Source: Flavobacterium agricola
Lineage (GTDB): Bacteria > Bacteroidota > Bacteroidia > Flavobacteriales > Flavobacteriaceae
DNA: 64,000 nt
Reading direction: 5' to 3'
NCBI RefSeq assembly: GCF_025919725.1
Contig: NZ_CP081495.1
Coordinates: 558,001-622,000, forward strand
Under the pieces are notes generated by a model. The model did no database searches and was not told where the DNA came from. It saw nothing but the letters and a program-made list of their open reading frames with translations. The translations under genes and the position numbers were made by a program. Numbering within the stretch: the stretch's first letter is position 1; every line of letters begins with the position of its first letter. This document shows, one piece after another, positions 28,614 to 38,416 of this stretch.

Positions 28614-29308
28614 CTAAGTTTTGCTTGCCAATAATGAAAGCTTTCTATTTTGCCCGTATCCATTTTAAATTGATGGGTAATTTGTAACGTTTTTTCAATA
28701 GTAAATGCTACTGGTTTTTTAAAAAGCGGTCCGTCGTAACTAAAGGTATGATATTCGCCATATTCACCACAAACATCAATGTTTTGGGGTAAATCTTCTA
28801 AAAAACTAAAATCGACATCGCGCCCAATAAACGATTGGTTTAATTTATCGGCCTGCGTAACAATAACTTTTGTTTTAATGCCCGATTGTAAAAAATCAGC
28901 AAAAACCTGCTCTGATGTTTTACCCCAAAGCGGAAAAATGACCGAAATTCCTAACGGATTTAGTTTGCTTTCGCGGTAGGTTTTAATATCTTCTAAAAAA
29001 ATATCGCCAAAAATAAAATGCGCAACGCCAAGGTTTTTAAAATGTAAGACAGCTTCTTGCATGCTTTCATCATAAGGTTTTACCTTGTTGTCTAACAAAA
29101 TAGGATATAACGGAATACCGATGCAATCGGCTTGTTTATGGAGTAAGTTTAACGGAATTGCATGAATGGATGAAGCATTATTACTTGCTTCTACCGTAGT
29201 TAGCAAGGCAATTACTTCGTATTCATTTTCTTGTAAAATTTTTTGCAATGCATGCGCAGAATCTTTACCACCGCTCCAATTAAACACGGCCTTTTTTTTG
29301 TTTGTCAT
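28610..29308 (-). CDS. Diphthine-ammonia ligase-like ATP-binding protein (PP-loop, DUF71)
   Basis: 232 residues. The PP-loop NWSGGKDSAHALQ (residues 10-22) binds ATP for adenylation, and the family motifs FGDIFLEDIKTYRE and GIDVCGEYGEYHTF-like (NIDVCGEYGEYHTFSYDGP) follow. In archaea and eukaryotes the family amidates diphthine on elongation factor 2; bacteria lack diphthamide, so the substrate here is unknown. Cytoplasmic. It is convergent with hutD-like gene and overlaps it by 4 bases. Confidence 0.88.
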   Translation of the reverse strand: MTNKKKAVFNWSGGKDSAHALQKILQENEYEVIALLTTVEASNNASSIHAIPLNLLHKQADCIGIPLYPILLDNKVKPYDESMQEAVLHFKNLGVAHFIFGDIFLEDIKTYRESKLNPLGISVIFPLWGKTSEQVFADFLQSGIKTKVIVTQADKLNQSFIGRDVDFSFLEDLPQNIDVCGEYGEYHTFSYDGPLFKKPVAFTIEKTLQITHQFKMDTGKIESFHYWQAKLS

Positions 29309-29425
29309 TTTAATTTAATTGTAAAACAAAGTAAAGTAATTTGCATTAGGTTTACAAAGTTCAGTATGTGGGTTATTAATGGATCTATTTGTAGCAAATA
29401 GATTGGTTGGAATAAATAAAAACAT

Positions 29426-29935
29426 TTAGTTATTTTTAAGTTTTTTATAAGCTCTAAGTAAAGTTTTAAGTTGTCGGTTTGAGGTAACATCTAAATCTTT
29501 ATCAGAAAAATAATGTTTAAATCTAAATTTGCTGTTGTATTTTTTTTGTTGAATTTCCTGATCTATAAGTAAAAGTTCACTTCTTAAAAATTGTTTTTCA
29601 GTTTCAAGCGCATCTAATAACGCAAATTTATCTCCAAAATCTCTGCGAAATGTAGTTGTGTTAAACGGAATTGCATTTAAAAGCTGCGTTTGTTTTTTCG
29701 ATTTAAAATCTAAACTTGTAATCAGTTTAATTGCAAGGGCATCAACTTCGCTTTTTGATAATTCGCTCAAGTTATTAGGAACGATAGATTCAAATTTTTG
29801 TTTTTTCTTTTCTTTTTTTGTTGCTGTATTTTTAGGCGCAGCTTTATGATCATCATTTACAGATGCAAATCCACTGCCAAAGCATTTTTTACAAGCAGCA
29901 TCTAAACCTTGACAAGAGCAAATTTCGGTTTTCAT
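29426..29935 (-). CDS. Unknown protein with N-terminal zinc-finger-like cysteines
   Basis: 169 residues, not recognised. Residues 6-21 carry CSCQGLDAACKKCFGSG, which resembles one DnaJ-type CxxCxGxG zinc-finger unit. A lysine-rich linker follows (KKEKKKQK), then a helical, charged region with no membrane segment. It may bind nucleic acid, but this is only suggested by charge and cysteines. It is isolated, about 115 bases from its neighbour. Confidence 0.65.
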   Translation of the reverse strand: MKTEICSCQGLDAACKKCFGSGFASVNDDHKAAPKNTATKKEKKKQKFESIVPNNLSELSKSEVDALAIKLITSLDFKSKKQTQLLNAIPFNTTTFRRDFGDKFALLDALETEKQFLRSELLLIDQEIQQKKYNSKFRFKHYFSDKDLDVTSNRQLKTLLRAYKKLKNN

Positions 29936-30270
29936 TTATTTGATTTATTAGATATTATTTTTTACGAAAAGAATACAATAGGTTCATAAAAAACAAATCA
30001 TTCAGTTGTATTTTGAAGTAAAATTTAGGCAAAGGTAATTAACTTATCACGGATTTTTTTATTTAAATGCTATTTATTTGTACGTGTTGTTTTGCTAACT
30101 AATCATTTGCTTTCATCTTTTTAAATAAGCATCTTCAGAAAAATTAAGAATCTTAATTAATGCTATTAAATTATTGTTTTGTCTTAATTTAATAAAAACA
30201 TAACTTTTGTTGGTAATTTTTATATTTTTTCATTGTATATTTGTGATAACATTAAAATGAGGCAATTTAA
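29936..30270. other. AT-rich intergenic region (335 bp) between divergent genes
   Basis: No open frame or hairpin of note. It should hold the promoters of the divergent genes on either side, including the -7 box at 30236-30243. Nothing else is recognisable. Confidence 0.6.
30236..30243 (+). promoter_or_regulatory. Possible -7 box of the Cus efflux operon
   Basis: TATATTTG matches TAnnTTTG exactly, 27 bases before the ATG of the first gene of the metal efflux operon. TTG at 30210-30212 is 23 bases upstream, slightly farther than usual. Confidence 0.45.
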
Positions 30271-30654
30271 ATGAAAAAATGGCTGGTATATATTTTGCTT
30301 AGCAGTTTTATACTTACCAATACGGACCTAATTCAGGTTTTGCGTGTACCTAATCTTATGTCTCATTTTAATGAACATAATAAGCTAGAAACGCTTAGTT
30401 TTAGAACTTATTTAGCCGATCATTATTGGGATAAAAACCATGTTGATGATGATGCTGATCGTGATAATTCACTCCCTTTTAAATCTATAATTACTTCGGT
30501 TTACTATATTTTTAATTTAGTTACTTTACCAAACATTGCGAAAGTAGAAGTTAAAATTCCAACAACTTATGTTCCGCATAAAATAAGATGCTTTAAAAAG
30601 TTTCACTATTTATCTACCTATCTAGCTTCGTGCTGGAACCCTCCAAAAATGTAA
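30271..30654 (+). CDS. Small exported protein leading the metal efflux operon
   Basis: 127 residues with an N-terminal signal-type hydrophobic stretch (residues 4-17). The centre has the acidic, His-containing run HVDDDADRDNSLPFK and the C terminus ends WNPPKM. I recall short proteins with a D-x-DRD-x-x-LPFK and W-x-PPK pattern in front of cusA in other Bacteroidota, so it likely belongs to the efflux system. Direct metal binding by the acidic His/Asp segment is inference. cusA begins 74 bases downstream. Confidence 0.72.
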   Translation: MKKWLVYILLSSFILTNTDLIQVLRVPNLMSHFNEHNKLETLSFRTYLADHYWDKNHVDDDADRDNSLPFKSIITSVYYIFNLVTLPNIAKVEVKIPTTYVPHKIRCFKKFHYLSTYLASCWNPPKM

Positions 30655-30728
30655 TTTTTTGAATGCAGAATTAATAGCGCAATATCCACGGTATTGTGCC
30701 CATTTTTTGTTTCATTAATTTACAAATC

Positions 30729-33700
30729 ATGTTAAAAAAAATAATTGAGTTTAGTGTAAACAACAAACTCATCATTGCCTTATTTACTTTAGGGCTTATC
30801 GTATTTGGTAGCTATCAAGTTACCCAACTTTCTATTGATGCCGTTCCCGATATTACGGACAATCAAGTACAAATTATTACCGTTGCACCAGCTTTAGGCG
30901 CAACAGATATTGAGCGTTTGGTTACCTTTCCTATAGAACAAGCTAATAATAATATTGCTGGTATTAAGCAATTACGAAGTTTTTCTCGTTTTGGTTTGTC
31001 ATTGGTAACTATTGTTTTTGAAGATGATGTTGATTTATATTGGGCGCGCCAACAAGTTGCCGAACGATTAAATCAGGTTCAAAATCAAATTCCAGCTGGA
31101 GTGGGCGTTCCTGAACTTGGACCTATTTCTACTGGTTTAGGCGAAATTTATCAATACGTGGTTCGTCCTGAAAAAGGATATGAAAATAAATATTCTTTAT
31201 CCGATTTACGAACCATTCAAGACTGGGTAATTCGTCAAAATTTATTAGGCGTAAAAGGCGTAGCCGAAGTAAGTAGTTTTGGTGGTGATTTAAAGCAAAT
31301 TGAAGTTGCAGTAAATCCTAATTTACTAAACGCGCATAATGTTTCTATCGAAGAAGTTTTTGATGCTTTAAACGCAAACAACGAAAATACCGGCGGTGCT
31401 TATATAGAGCGGGCCAACAACGTTATATATTCGCTCTGAAGGTTTGGTTGGCTCGTTAGCCGATATCGAACAAATTGTTATTAAATCTCATGTAAACGGA
31501 TTGCCCTTGTACATTAAAGATGTTGCTAAGGTTCAAGAAGGTAAAGCAGTTCGTTACGGTGCAATGTCCTACAACGGAGAAAAAGAAGTTGCTGGTGCCG
31601 TGGTTTTAATGCTGAAAGGCGAAAACAGCAATAAAATTGTAAAAAATGTAAAAGCTAGGGTAGAAGAAATTCAGAAAATGTTGCCCGAAGGTGTTGTAAT
31701 CGAGCCGTTTTTAGACCGAACAAAAATGGTTAACAATTCCATTCAAACGGTAGAAACAAACTTATTAGAAGGTGCTTTAATCGTACTTTTGGTTTTGGTT
31801 TTCTTTTTAGGAAACTTACGTGCTGGTTTTTTGGTTGCTTCAGTAATTCCGTTAGCCATGTTATTCGCCATTTGTATGATGAATCTTTTTGGCGTTTCGG
31901 GTAATTTAATGAGTTTAGGTGCTTTAGATTTTGGATTGATTATAGACGGAGCAGTAATTATTGTAGAAAGCGTGCTGCATCATTTGCACTCCAAAAAGCT
32001 CTTTAAAAACGGTAATCAATTATCTCAAAGCGAAATGAACGATGAGGTAGTTAACTCGTCATCAACCATGATGAATTCGGCAGTTTTTGGACAAATTATT
32101 ATTCTAATTGTTTACTTACCTATATTTTCTTTACAAGGTATTGAAGGAAAAATGTTTGTACCAATGGCGCAAACCGTTGCCTTTGCTTTATTAGGTGCTT
32201 TTATTTTATCGTTAACTTATGTGCCTATGATGAGCTCATTGGTTTTAAGCAAAAAATACAAAGCAGAACTAAACTTTTCGGATCGCATCATGAAAAAGGT
32301 AGAAGCTGTTTATTTTAAAATGCTGAAAAAGGTTTTTAGAAACGGTAAAAAAGTTGTTGTTGGTATTGTAGCGCTATTTGTATTTGCATTATTTATTGCG
32401 TCTCAATTAGGTGGTGTATTTATTCCGTCTTTAGAAGAAGGTGATTTTGCTGTAGAAACACGCGTGCTAACCGGTAGTAACTTATCAACTACCTTAGAAT
32501 ATTCTAACAAAGCAGCTAAAATTTTAAAAGAACAATTTCCTGAAGTTAATTCAGTAGTTACTAAAATTGGTTCTGCCGAAGTACCAACCGATCCGATGCC
32601 TATGGATGCTGGTGATATGATTGTGAATCTAAAACCCAAAGCAACTTGGACATCGGCTAAAACCTTTGACGAATTGTCAGAAAAAATGTCAGAAGCCATT
32701 TCGGTTGTTCCGGGCATCACCACAAGTTTTCAATATCCAGTTCAGATGCGTTTTAACGAATTAATGACGGGGGCGCGCCAAGATATTGTTGTAAAAATAT
32801 TTGGCGAAAATTTAGATACATTGGCCTTAACAGCATCTAAATTAGGTGATATTATTAACAAGGTTGATGGCGCCACTGATTTGTATGTTGAAGCAATTAC
32901 GGGCTTACCTCAGGTTGTAATTCAGTACCAACGTGATCAAATTGCTAAATATAATTTATCTGTAGCGCAAATTAACCGTGTGGTAAACACTGCGTTTGCC
33001 GGTCAAGCAGCAGGGATGTATTATGAAGGAGAACGCCGATTTGATTTGGTAGTACGTTTAGAAGAAGATAAAAAAGCAACTTTAGACGATATAAAACAGC
33101 TATTAATACGTACACCATCTGGTAATCAAATTCCGTTAGCAGAAGTTGCCGATGTGCAAATTGTTATGGGGCCTAACCAAATTCAGCGCGAAAATGCTAA
33201 GCGTCGAATTATTGTTGGTTTTAACGTTAAAAACAAAGACGTACAAACTGTAGTAAACGATTTGCAAGCAAAAGTGGCACAAAGTTTAAAAATTCCAACA
33301 GGATATTCTATTACTTATGGCGGAAGTTATGAAAACTTAAACCAAGCCGTAGATCGTTTAACGATTGTGGTACCAATTGCTTTAGGTTTAATTTTTCTTT
33401 TGCTTTTCTTTGCCTTTCATTCGGTTAAAGAAAGCGTTTTAATTTATACTGCAATTCCGCTGTCAACCATTGGTGGTATTTTATTATTGGCTGCCCGTGG
33501 TTTACCTTTTAGTATTAGTGCCGGCGTTGGTTTTATTGCGCTATTTGGTATTGCCGTATTAAATGGTATTGTTTTAATATCTGAGTTTAATAACCTTAAA
33601 AAAGGCGGCGTAACCAATGTGTTACATCTTATTTTTAAAGGAACAACAACGCGTTTACGTCCGGTTTTAATGACAGCGTTTGTGGCATCATTTGGTTTTA

Positions 33701-35076
33701 TTCCTATGGCATTAAGTAACGGTTCCGGAGCCGAAGTACAACGTCCGTTAGCTACCGTAGTTATTGGTGGTTTATTTACGGCTACATTTTTAACCTTATT
33801 TTTATTACCCTTATTGTATTATATGATGGAAACTCGTCGTAGTAAAAAAATAAAGTTAAGTTCTAAAACTTTATCTGTATTGCTTTTTGCCTTTGTATTT
33901 ATTGGTAACTCATCACAAATTTTTGCACAAGAAAAAGTTACTTTACAGCAAGCTAAACAGTTAATAGAACAAAATAATTTACAACTTAAAACACAAGAAT
34001 TTACCATTAAACAAGCGCAACAAGCTGAAAAAAGTATTTTTTCGTTATCGCCAACAACGGTTAATGCAGGTTTAGGGCAATTAAACGGAGCGTATGCTGA
34101 CAATAGTTTTGGCGTTTCTCAAACGTTTGACTTTCCTACCGTTTATAGTAAGAAGAGAAATTTTTTAGAACAACAAACCGAATTGGCAAATGCAAATAAA
34201 TTAAGCACCAAAGCGGTACTAAACATGCAAGTTGAATTGTTGTTTTATGCGTATGAAATAGCGGATAAACAACAGCAATTACTTACGTTTTGTGATTCTA
34301 TTTATGCACAAGCTATGCAACGTCAAGAAAATAGGTTGAAGTACGGAGATATTAATTCTGTTGAACTAGGGATTTTTCAACAACAGCGTTTTTCAATCTA
34401 CAACCAACTGAATCAAATTGAGGTTGATCAGTATCAAAATCAACTAAACTTACAAACGTTATTAAATCATCAAAACATTTTAGAACCCCAATTGCCTTTG
34501 TCAGAATTGCAGGTTTTGGATAAAAATCAAGCTGTTGATACGCATCCTTTAGTGCAAATTAAACAAGCCGAATTGGATGTAGCTGAGTCAAAAATTAAAA
34601 ATGAAAAAGCACGTTTGTTACCAAGTTTAAATGTTGAATATGCTAACAATAGCTTTAAAGGCAACGGCCCGGACGATCGATATTATACGCGTGATACGCG
34701 TTTTCATTCGGTTCAAGCCGGTATAAATATTCCGTTGTTTACCAAAGCACGTAACGAGGCCGAAGTTTTAAAAATAGAACAGCAAGCCAAACAACAAGAA
34801 TATGACCTGCAAAAATTAGAGGTAGAACAAAATCGCAAGCAGTTAAGTAAGGCAATTGCACAAAAAAAGCAGTTAATTACCTATTACCAAACTAACTTGT
34901 TACCAACCGCGGTAATTTTTGAACGTATTGCAGATCAATTTAAACACGGAGAACTAAATTATATTGAATTTGTTACGTTGGTTAACCAAAACATAGAACA
35001 ACAAAATAACTTTTTACAGCTGCTACGCGATTACAACTCGGCTGTTATTTTATATAACTATTATCACGCAAATTAA
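30729..35076 (+). pseudogene. cusA: CusA/CzcA-type heavy-metal RND transporter fused to a TolC-like channel, one frameshift
   Basis: About 1449 residues once repaired. Residues 1 to about 1030 are a CusA-type proton-driven metal efflux pump (AVPDITDNQVQI, GAYIER..., GALDFGLIIDGAVIIVES, LMTGARQDI, MTAFVASFGFIPMA). After the last membrane segment, a second signal-like helix (VLLFAFVFIGN...FAQ, near 33875-33930) leads into a TolC/CusC outer-membrane channel domain. The frame breaks at 31409-31413, where GCGGG probably was GCGCGGG (loss of CG); correct reading resumes as GPTTLYIRSEGLVGSL. The adaptor gene follows after 1 base. Confidence 0.92.
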
Positions 35077-35077
35077 T

Positions 35078-36208
35078 ATGAAAACCTATTTATATCTAAG
35101 TATTTTTAGTGCATTTGCTTTGGTTGCATGTAACAAGCAAGCCGAAGTTAAAACTGAAGTAGAAACCGAACAAACGCACGATGAGGTTGTGCGTTTTACG
35201 CCCGAACAATTAAAACAAGTTGAAATTGTAACAACTAGCTTGCAAGAAAAAGAATTATCTAAAACCATTACTGTAAACGGAATAACCAAGTTGAAACCCG
35301 AAAACGAAATGGAAGTTTCTAGCTTGATTGATGGACAATTTAAAAATTCTAAATTGCTAGAAGGAATGCTTGTAACCAAAGGGCAAGTTGTAGCACAATT
35401 AGATAATCTTGAAATTTTAGATTGGCAAGAACAATATTTAGTTGCTAAAGCAAAACATCAGGTTGCTAAGGCTGATTACGAACGTCAGGCCGAATTAAAT
35501 AAAACGCAATCGGCAAGTAATAAGGTTTTGCAACAAGCAAAGTTTGAGTACAAGCAACAAGCAATTTTAATTCAAACCTTAGGTTCTAAACTACAAGCTT
35601 TAGGAATTAATATTCAAACGTTAAATGAAAATAATATACAGCGTTCGTTACCTATTCGTGCACCATTTACCGGTTATATAGATCAGGTTATGGTTACAAA
35701 CGGAACTTATATAACCAGCAACACGCCATTGTTTAAAATTATAAATGCAAAGGATTTGTTGTTACAATTAAAAGTTTACGAAGCCGATTTACCTTTTTTA
35801 AAAGTAGATCAAAGCATTTTTGCTTCTACTAATAACAATAAAACAGAACGAGAAGGAAAGATAGCTTTTATAAATACGCAATTAACCCCCGAAGGTTATG
35901 GCGAAATTATTTGTACCGTTCAAAATCAAACCGATTTAACACCAGGAATGTACGTTACTGCCAAAATAGAATTAGCAAAACATAAAACGTACGCAGTACC
36001 TACCGATGCTATTATTAGTTTTGCTGATCGCGATTATGTTTTTGTGCAAGAAAATGAAACTACATTTAAACCTGTTGAAGTACAAATTGGAGTTATAGAA
36101 AATGGTTTTACAGCCATACAAAACGCTGCTGATTTACTTGATAAACAAATTGTATATAAAAATGCTTATGCCATTTTGATGCAAGGTAAAAATCTAGATG
36201 AAGAATAA
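35078..36208 (+). CDS. cusB: CusB-type periplasmic adaptor (membrane fusion protein) of metal efflux
   Basis: 376 residues. The signal peptide ends in a lipobox (FALVAC, Cys18), so it is a lipoprotein. It links the inner-membrane pump to the outer-membrane channel. Features: a barrel-sandwich start (VTVNGITKLKPENEMEVSS-like), a coiled-coil hairpin (about residues 115-185, rich in Lys, Gln and Ala), the second half-motif IRAPFTGYIDQVMVTNGTYI, then beta-barrel and membrane-proximal domains. No Met-rich copper motif as in E. coli CusB is visible, so the metal is uncertain. Confidence 0.9.
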   Translation: MKTYLYLSIFSAFALVACNKQAEVKTEVETEQTHDEVVRFTPEQLKQVEIVTTSLQEKELSKTITVNGITKLKPENEMEVSSLIDGQFKNSKLLEGMLVTKGQVVAQLDNLEILDWQEQYLVAKAKHQVAKADYERQAELNKTQSASNKVLQQAKFEYKQQAILIQTLGSKLQALGINIQTLNENNIQRSLPIRAPFTGYIDQVMVTNGTYITSNTPLFKIINAKDLLLQLKVYEADLPFLKVDQSIFASTNNNKTEREGKIAFINTQLTPEGYGEIICTVQNQTDLTPGMYVTAKIELAKHKTYAVPTDAIISFADRDYVFVQENETTFKPVEVQIGVIENGFTAIQNAADLLDKQIVYKNAYAILMQGKNLDEE

Positions 36209-36246
36209 AAAAAGCCCCGATTTTTATAAAATCGGGGCTTTTTTTA
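36206..36246. terminator. Bidirectional terminator between cusB and recG
   Basis: Stem AAAAGCCCCGATTTT/AAAATCGGGGCTTTT with poly-A and poly-T flanks; overlaps the recG stop codon. Confidence 0.93.
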
Positions 36247-38351
36247 ACTAATATAATTCCAAATTGTTTTTTTATCGTTTAAGCTATTTAAAACTTTTTT
36301 AGTAATAGCATATTCTGGGTTTTCAAGATTCGGATCGGCTTTTAGTACTTCAATAGCATAATGACGTGCATATTGCAATATATCTTGATCCTTAACCAAA
36401 TCGGCTATTTGTAAATTTAAAACGCCGCTTTGCTGTTTTCCCATAATATCGCCTGGGCCACGTAGCTTTAAATCAACTTCAGAAAGCTCAAAACCATCAT
36501 TGGTACGCACCATGGTTTCCATTCTAACTTTAGAATCGTTAGATAATTTATTACCGGTCATTAAAACGCAATAACTTTGTTCGGCTCCACGGCCCACGCG
36601 CCCACGTAACTGATGCAACTGCGATAAGCCAAAACGTTCGGCACTTTCAATAATCATAACTGATGCGTTTGGTACGTTTACACCAACTTCAATCACGGTT
36701 GTAGCAATCATTATGTTGGTTTTCCCGGCTGCAAAACGAGCCATTTCTTCGTCTTTATCAGCAGGTTTCATTTGCCCGTGAACAATAGAAACGGTATAAT
36801 CGGGTAGGGGGAAATCGCGCGATATGCCTTCGTATCCATCCATTAAATTTTTATAATCTAAACTTTCAGATTCTTTAATCAACGGATAAACAATATAAAC
36901 TTGTCTGCCTTTGGCAATTTCTCGTTTTATAAATCCCCAAACTTGTAAACGTTTGCTTTCAAAAAAATGCATGGTTTCAATGGGTTTACGCCCCGGAGGT
37001 AATTCATCAATTACAGAAACATCTAAATCGCCGTACAAGCTCATGGCTAAAGTTCGCGGAATTGGTGTAGCCGTCATGACCAAAATATGCGGCGGCAATT
37101 GGTTTTTAGCCCAAAGTTTAGAGCGTTGTTCTACTCCAAATCGGTGTTGTTCGTCAATAATAGCTAAGCCCAAGTTTTTAAATTTAACTTTGTCTTCTAA
37201 CAAAGCATGGGTTCCGAGTAAAATTTGAATTTCACCCGATTCCAATTGTTCATGAATTTCACGACGTTCTTTGGTTTTGGTTGAGCCTGTTAAAATTCGA
37301 ATATTAATTCCTAAAGGTTTAGCCATTTCTGATAAACCTATGTAATGCTGATTGGCTAAAATTTCGGTTGGTGCCATTAAGCAAGCCTGAAATCCGTTAT
37401 CTAATGCCAATAACATGCTCATTAAAGCAACTACGGTTTTACCTGATCCTACGTCGCCTTGCAACAAACGATTCATGTGCGAATGCCCAGCCATATCGCT
37501 TCTAATTTCTTTTATTACGCGCTTTTGGGCATTGGTTAAATCAAAAGGTAAATGGTTGGCGTACATGTTATTAAAATAATCGCCAACTTTTTCAAAATGA
37601 TAGCCTTTAATTTTTTGTTTGCTTACTAAGTTTTTAGTGATAAGTTGTAGTTGAATAAAAAAAGTTCTTCAAACTTCAATCTGAATTGCGCTTTAGCAAG
37701 CAATTCCTGATTTTTAGGAAAGTGAATGTTTAACAGCGCCTGTTTTTTGCCTAAAAGTTGCAATTTATCAATAATATGCTGTGGTAAAGTTTCGCTGTAC
37801 AAGGCATATGTTTCGGTAATAACTTGCTGCATAAGCTTGTTAATTACTTTATTGGTAATGCCTTTGGCACTAAGCTTTTCGGTAGACGGATAAATGGCCT
37901 GTAAGCCCGCATTAATTGCTTTTGCTTGATGCTCTTCTAACAATTCCATTTCGGGATGTGGCATCGAAAAAACACCATTAAAAAAGTTTATTTTTCCGAA
38001 AATAACGTAAGGTACGTCAAGCTTTACGTTCTCTTGAATCCATTTGGCACCCTGAAACCAAATCAGCTCCATTGTTCCTGTTCCATCAACAAAGGTTCCA
38101 ACCAAACGTTTGCCGCGTTTTTGTTCTACCGTTTTTAAATGAACCAATTTACCCACCAACTGCAATTCTGACGAAAGGTTGGGGCTAAGCTGATTAATTT
38201 TGTAATACGTACTTCTGTCAATATATCGGTTCGGATATAAGTTTATTAAATCTCCGTAGTTATGTATGTTAAGTTCCTTACGAAGAATTTCTCCGCGTTT
38301 GGGACCAACACCTTTTAAATATTCAATCGGAGTTTCTAATAAATTTGCCAT
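36244..38351 (-). pseudogene. recG: ATP-dependent DNA helicase RecG, one frameshift
   Basis: Two frames (38351-37626, then 37566-36244 and the stretch between) make one RecG of about 702 residues, which drives branch migration of stalled forks and Holliday junctions. The first part has the wedge/OB domain (LKGVGPKRGEIL, FQGAKWIQENV). The second has Walker A GDVGSGKT, DEQHRFGVEQR, MTATPIPRTLAM, HGQMKP and QLRGRVGRG. The break is at the A7 run 37657-37663; one more base gives ELFFIQLQLITKNL. On the mRNA the site reads U UUU UUA in frame, a known slippery heptamer for -1 shifting, so slippage cannot be excluded. Confidence 0.92.
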
Positions 38352-38416
38352 AGGAAACTTTTATATAGCGAAGATAAGTTTTAATTTAGGAAAATAAAAA
38401 AAACAATAGCCCCCAA

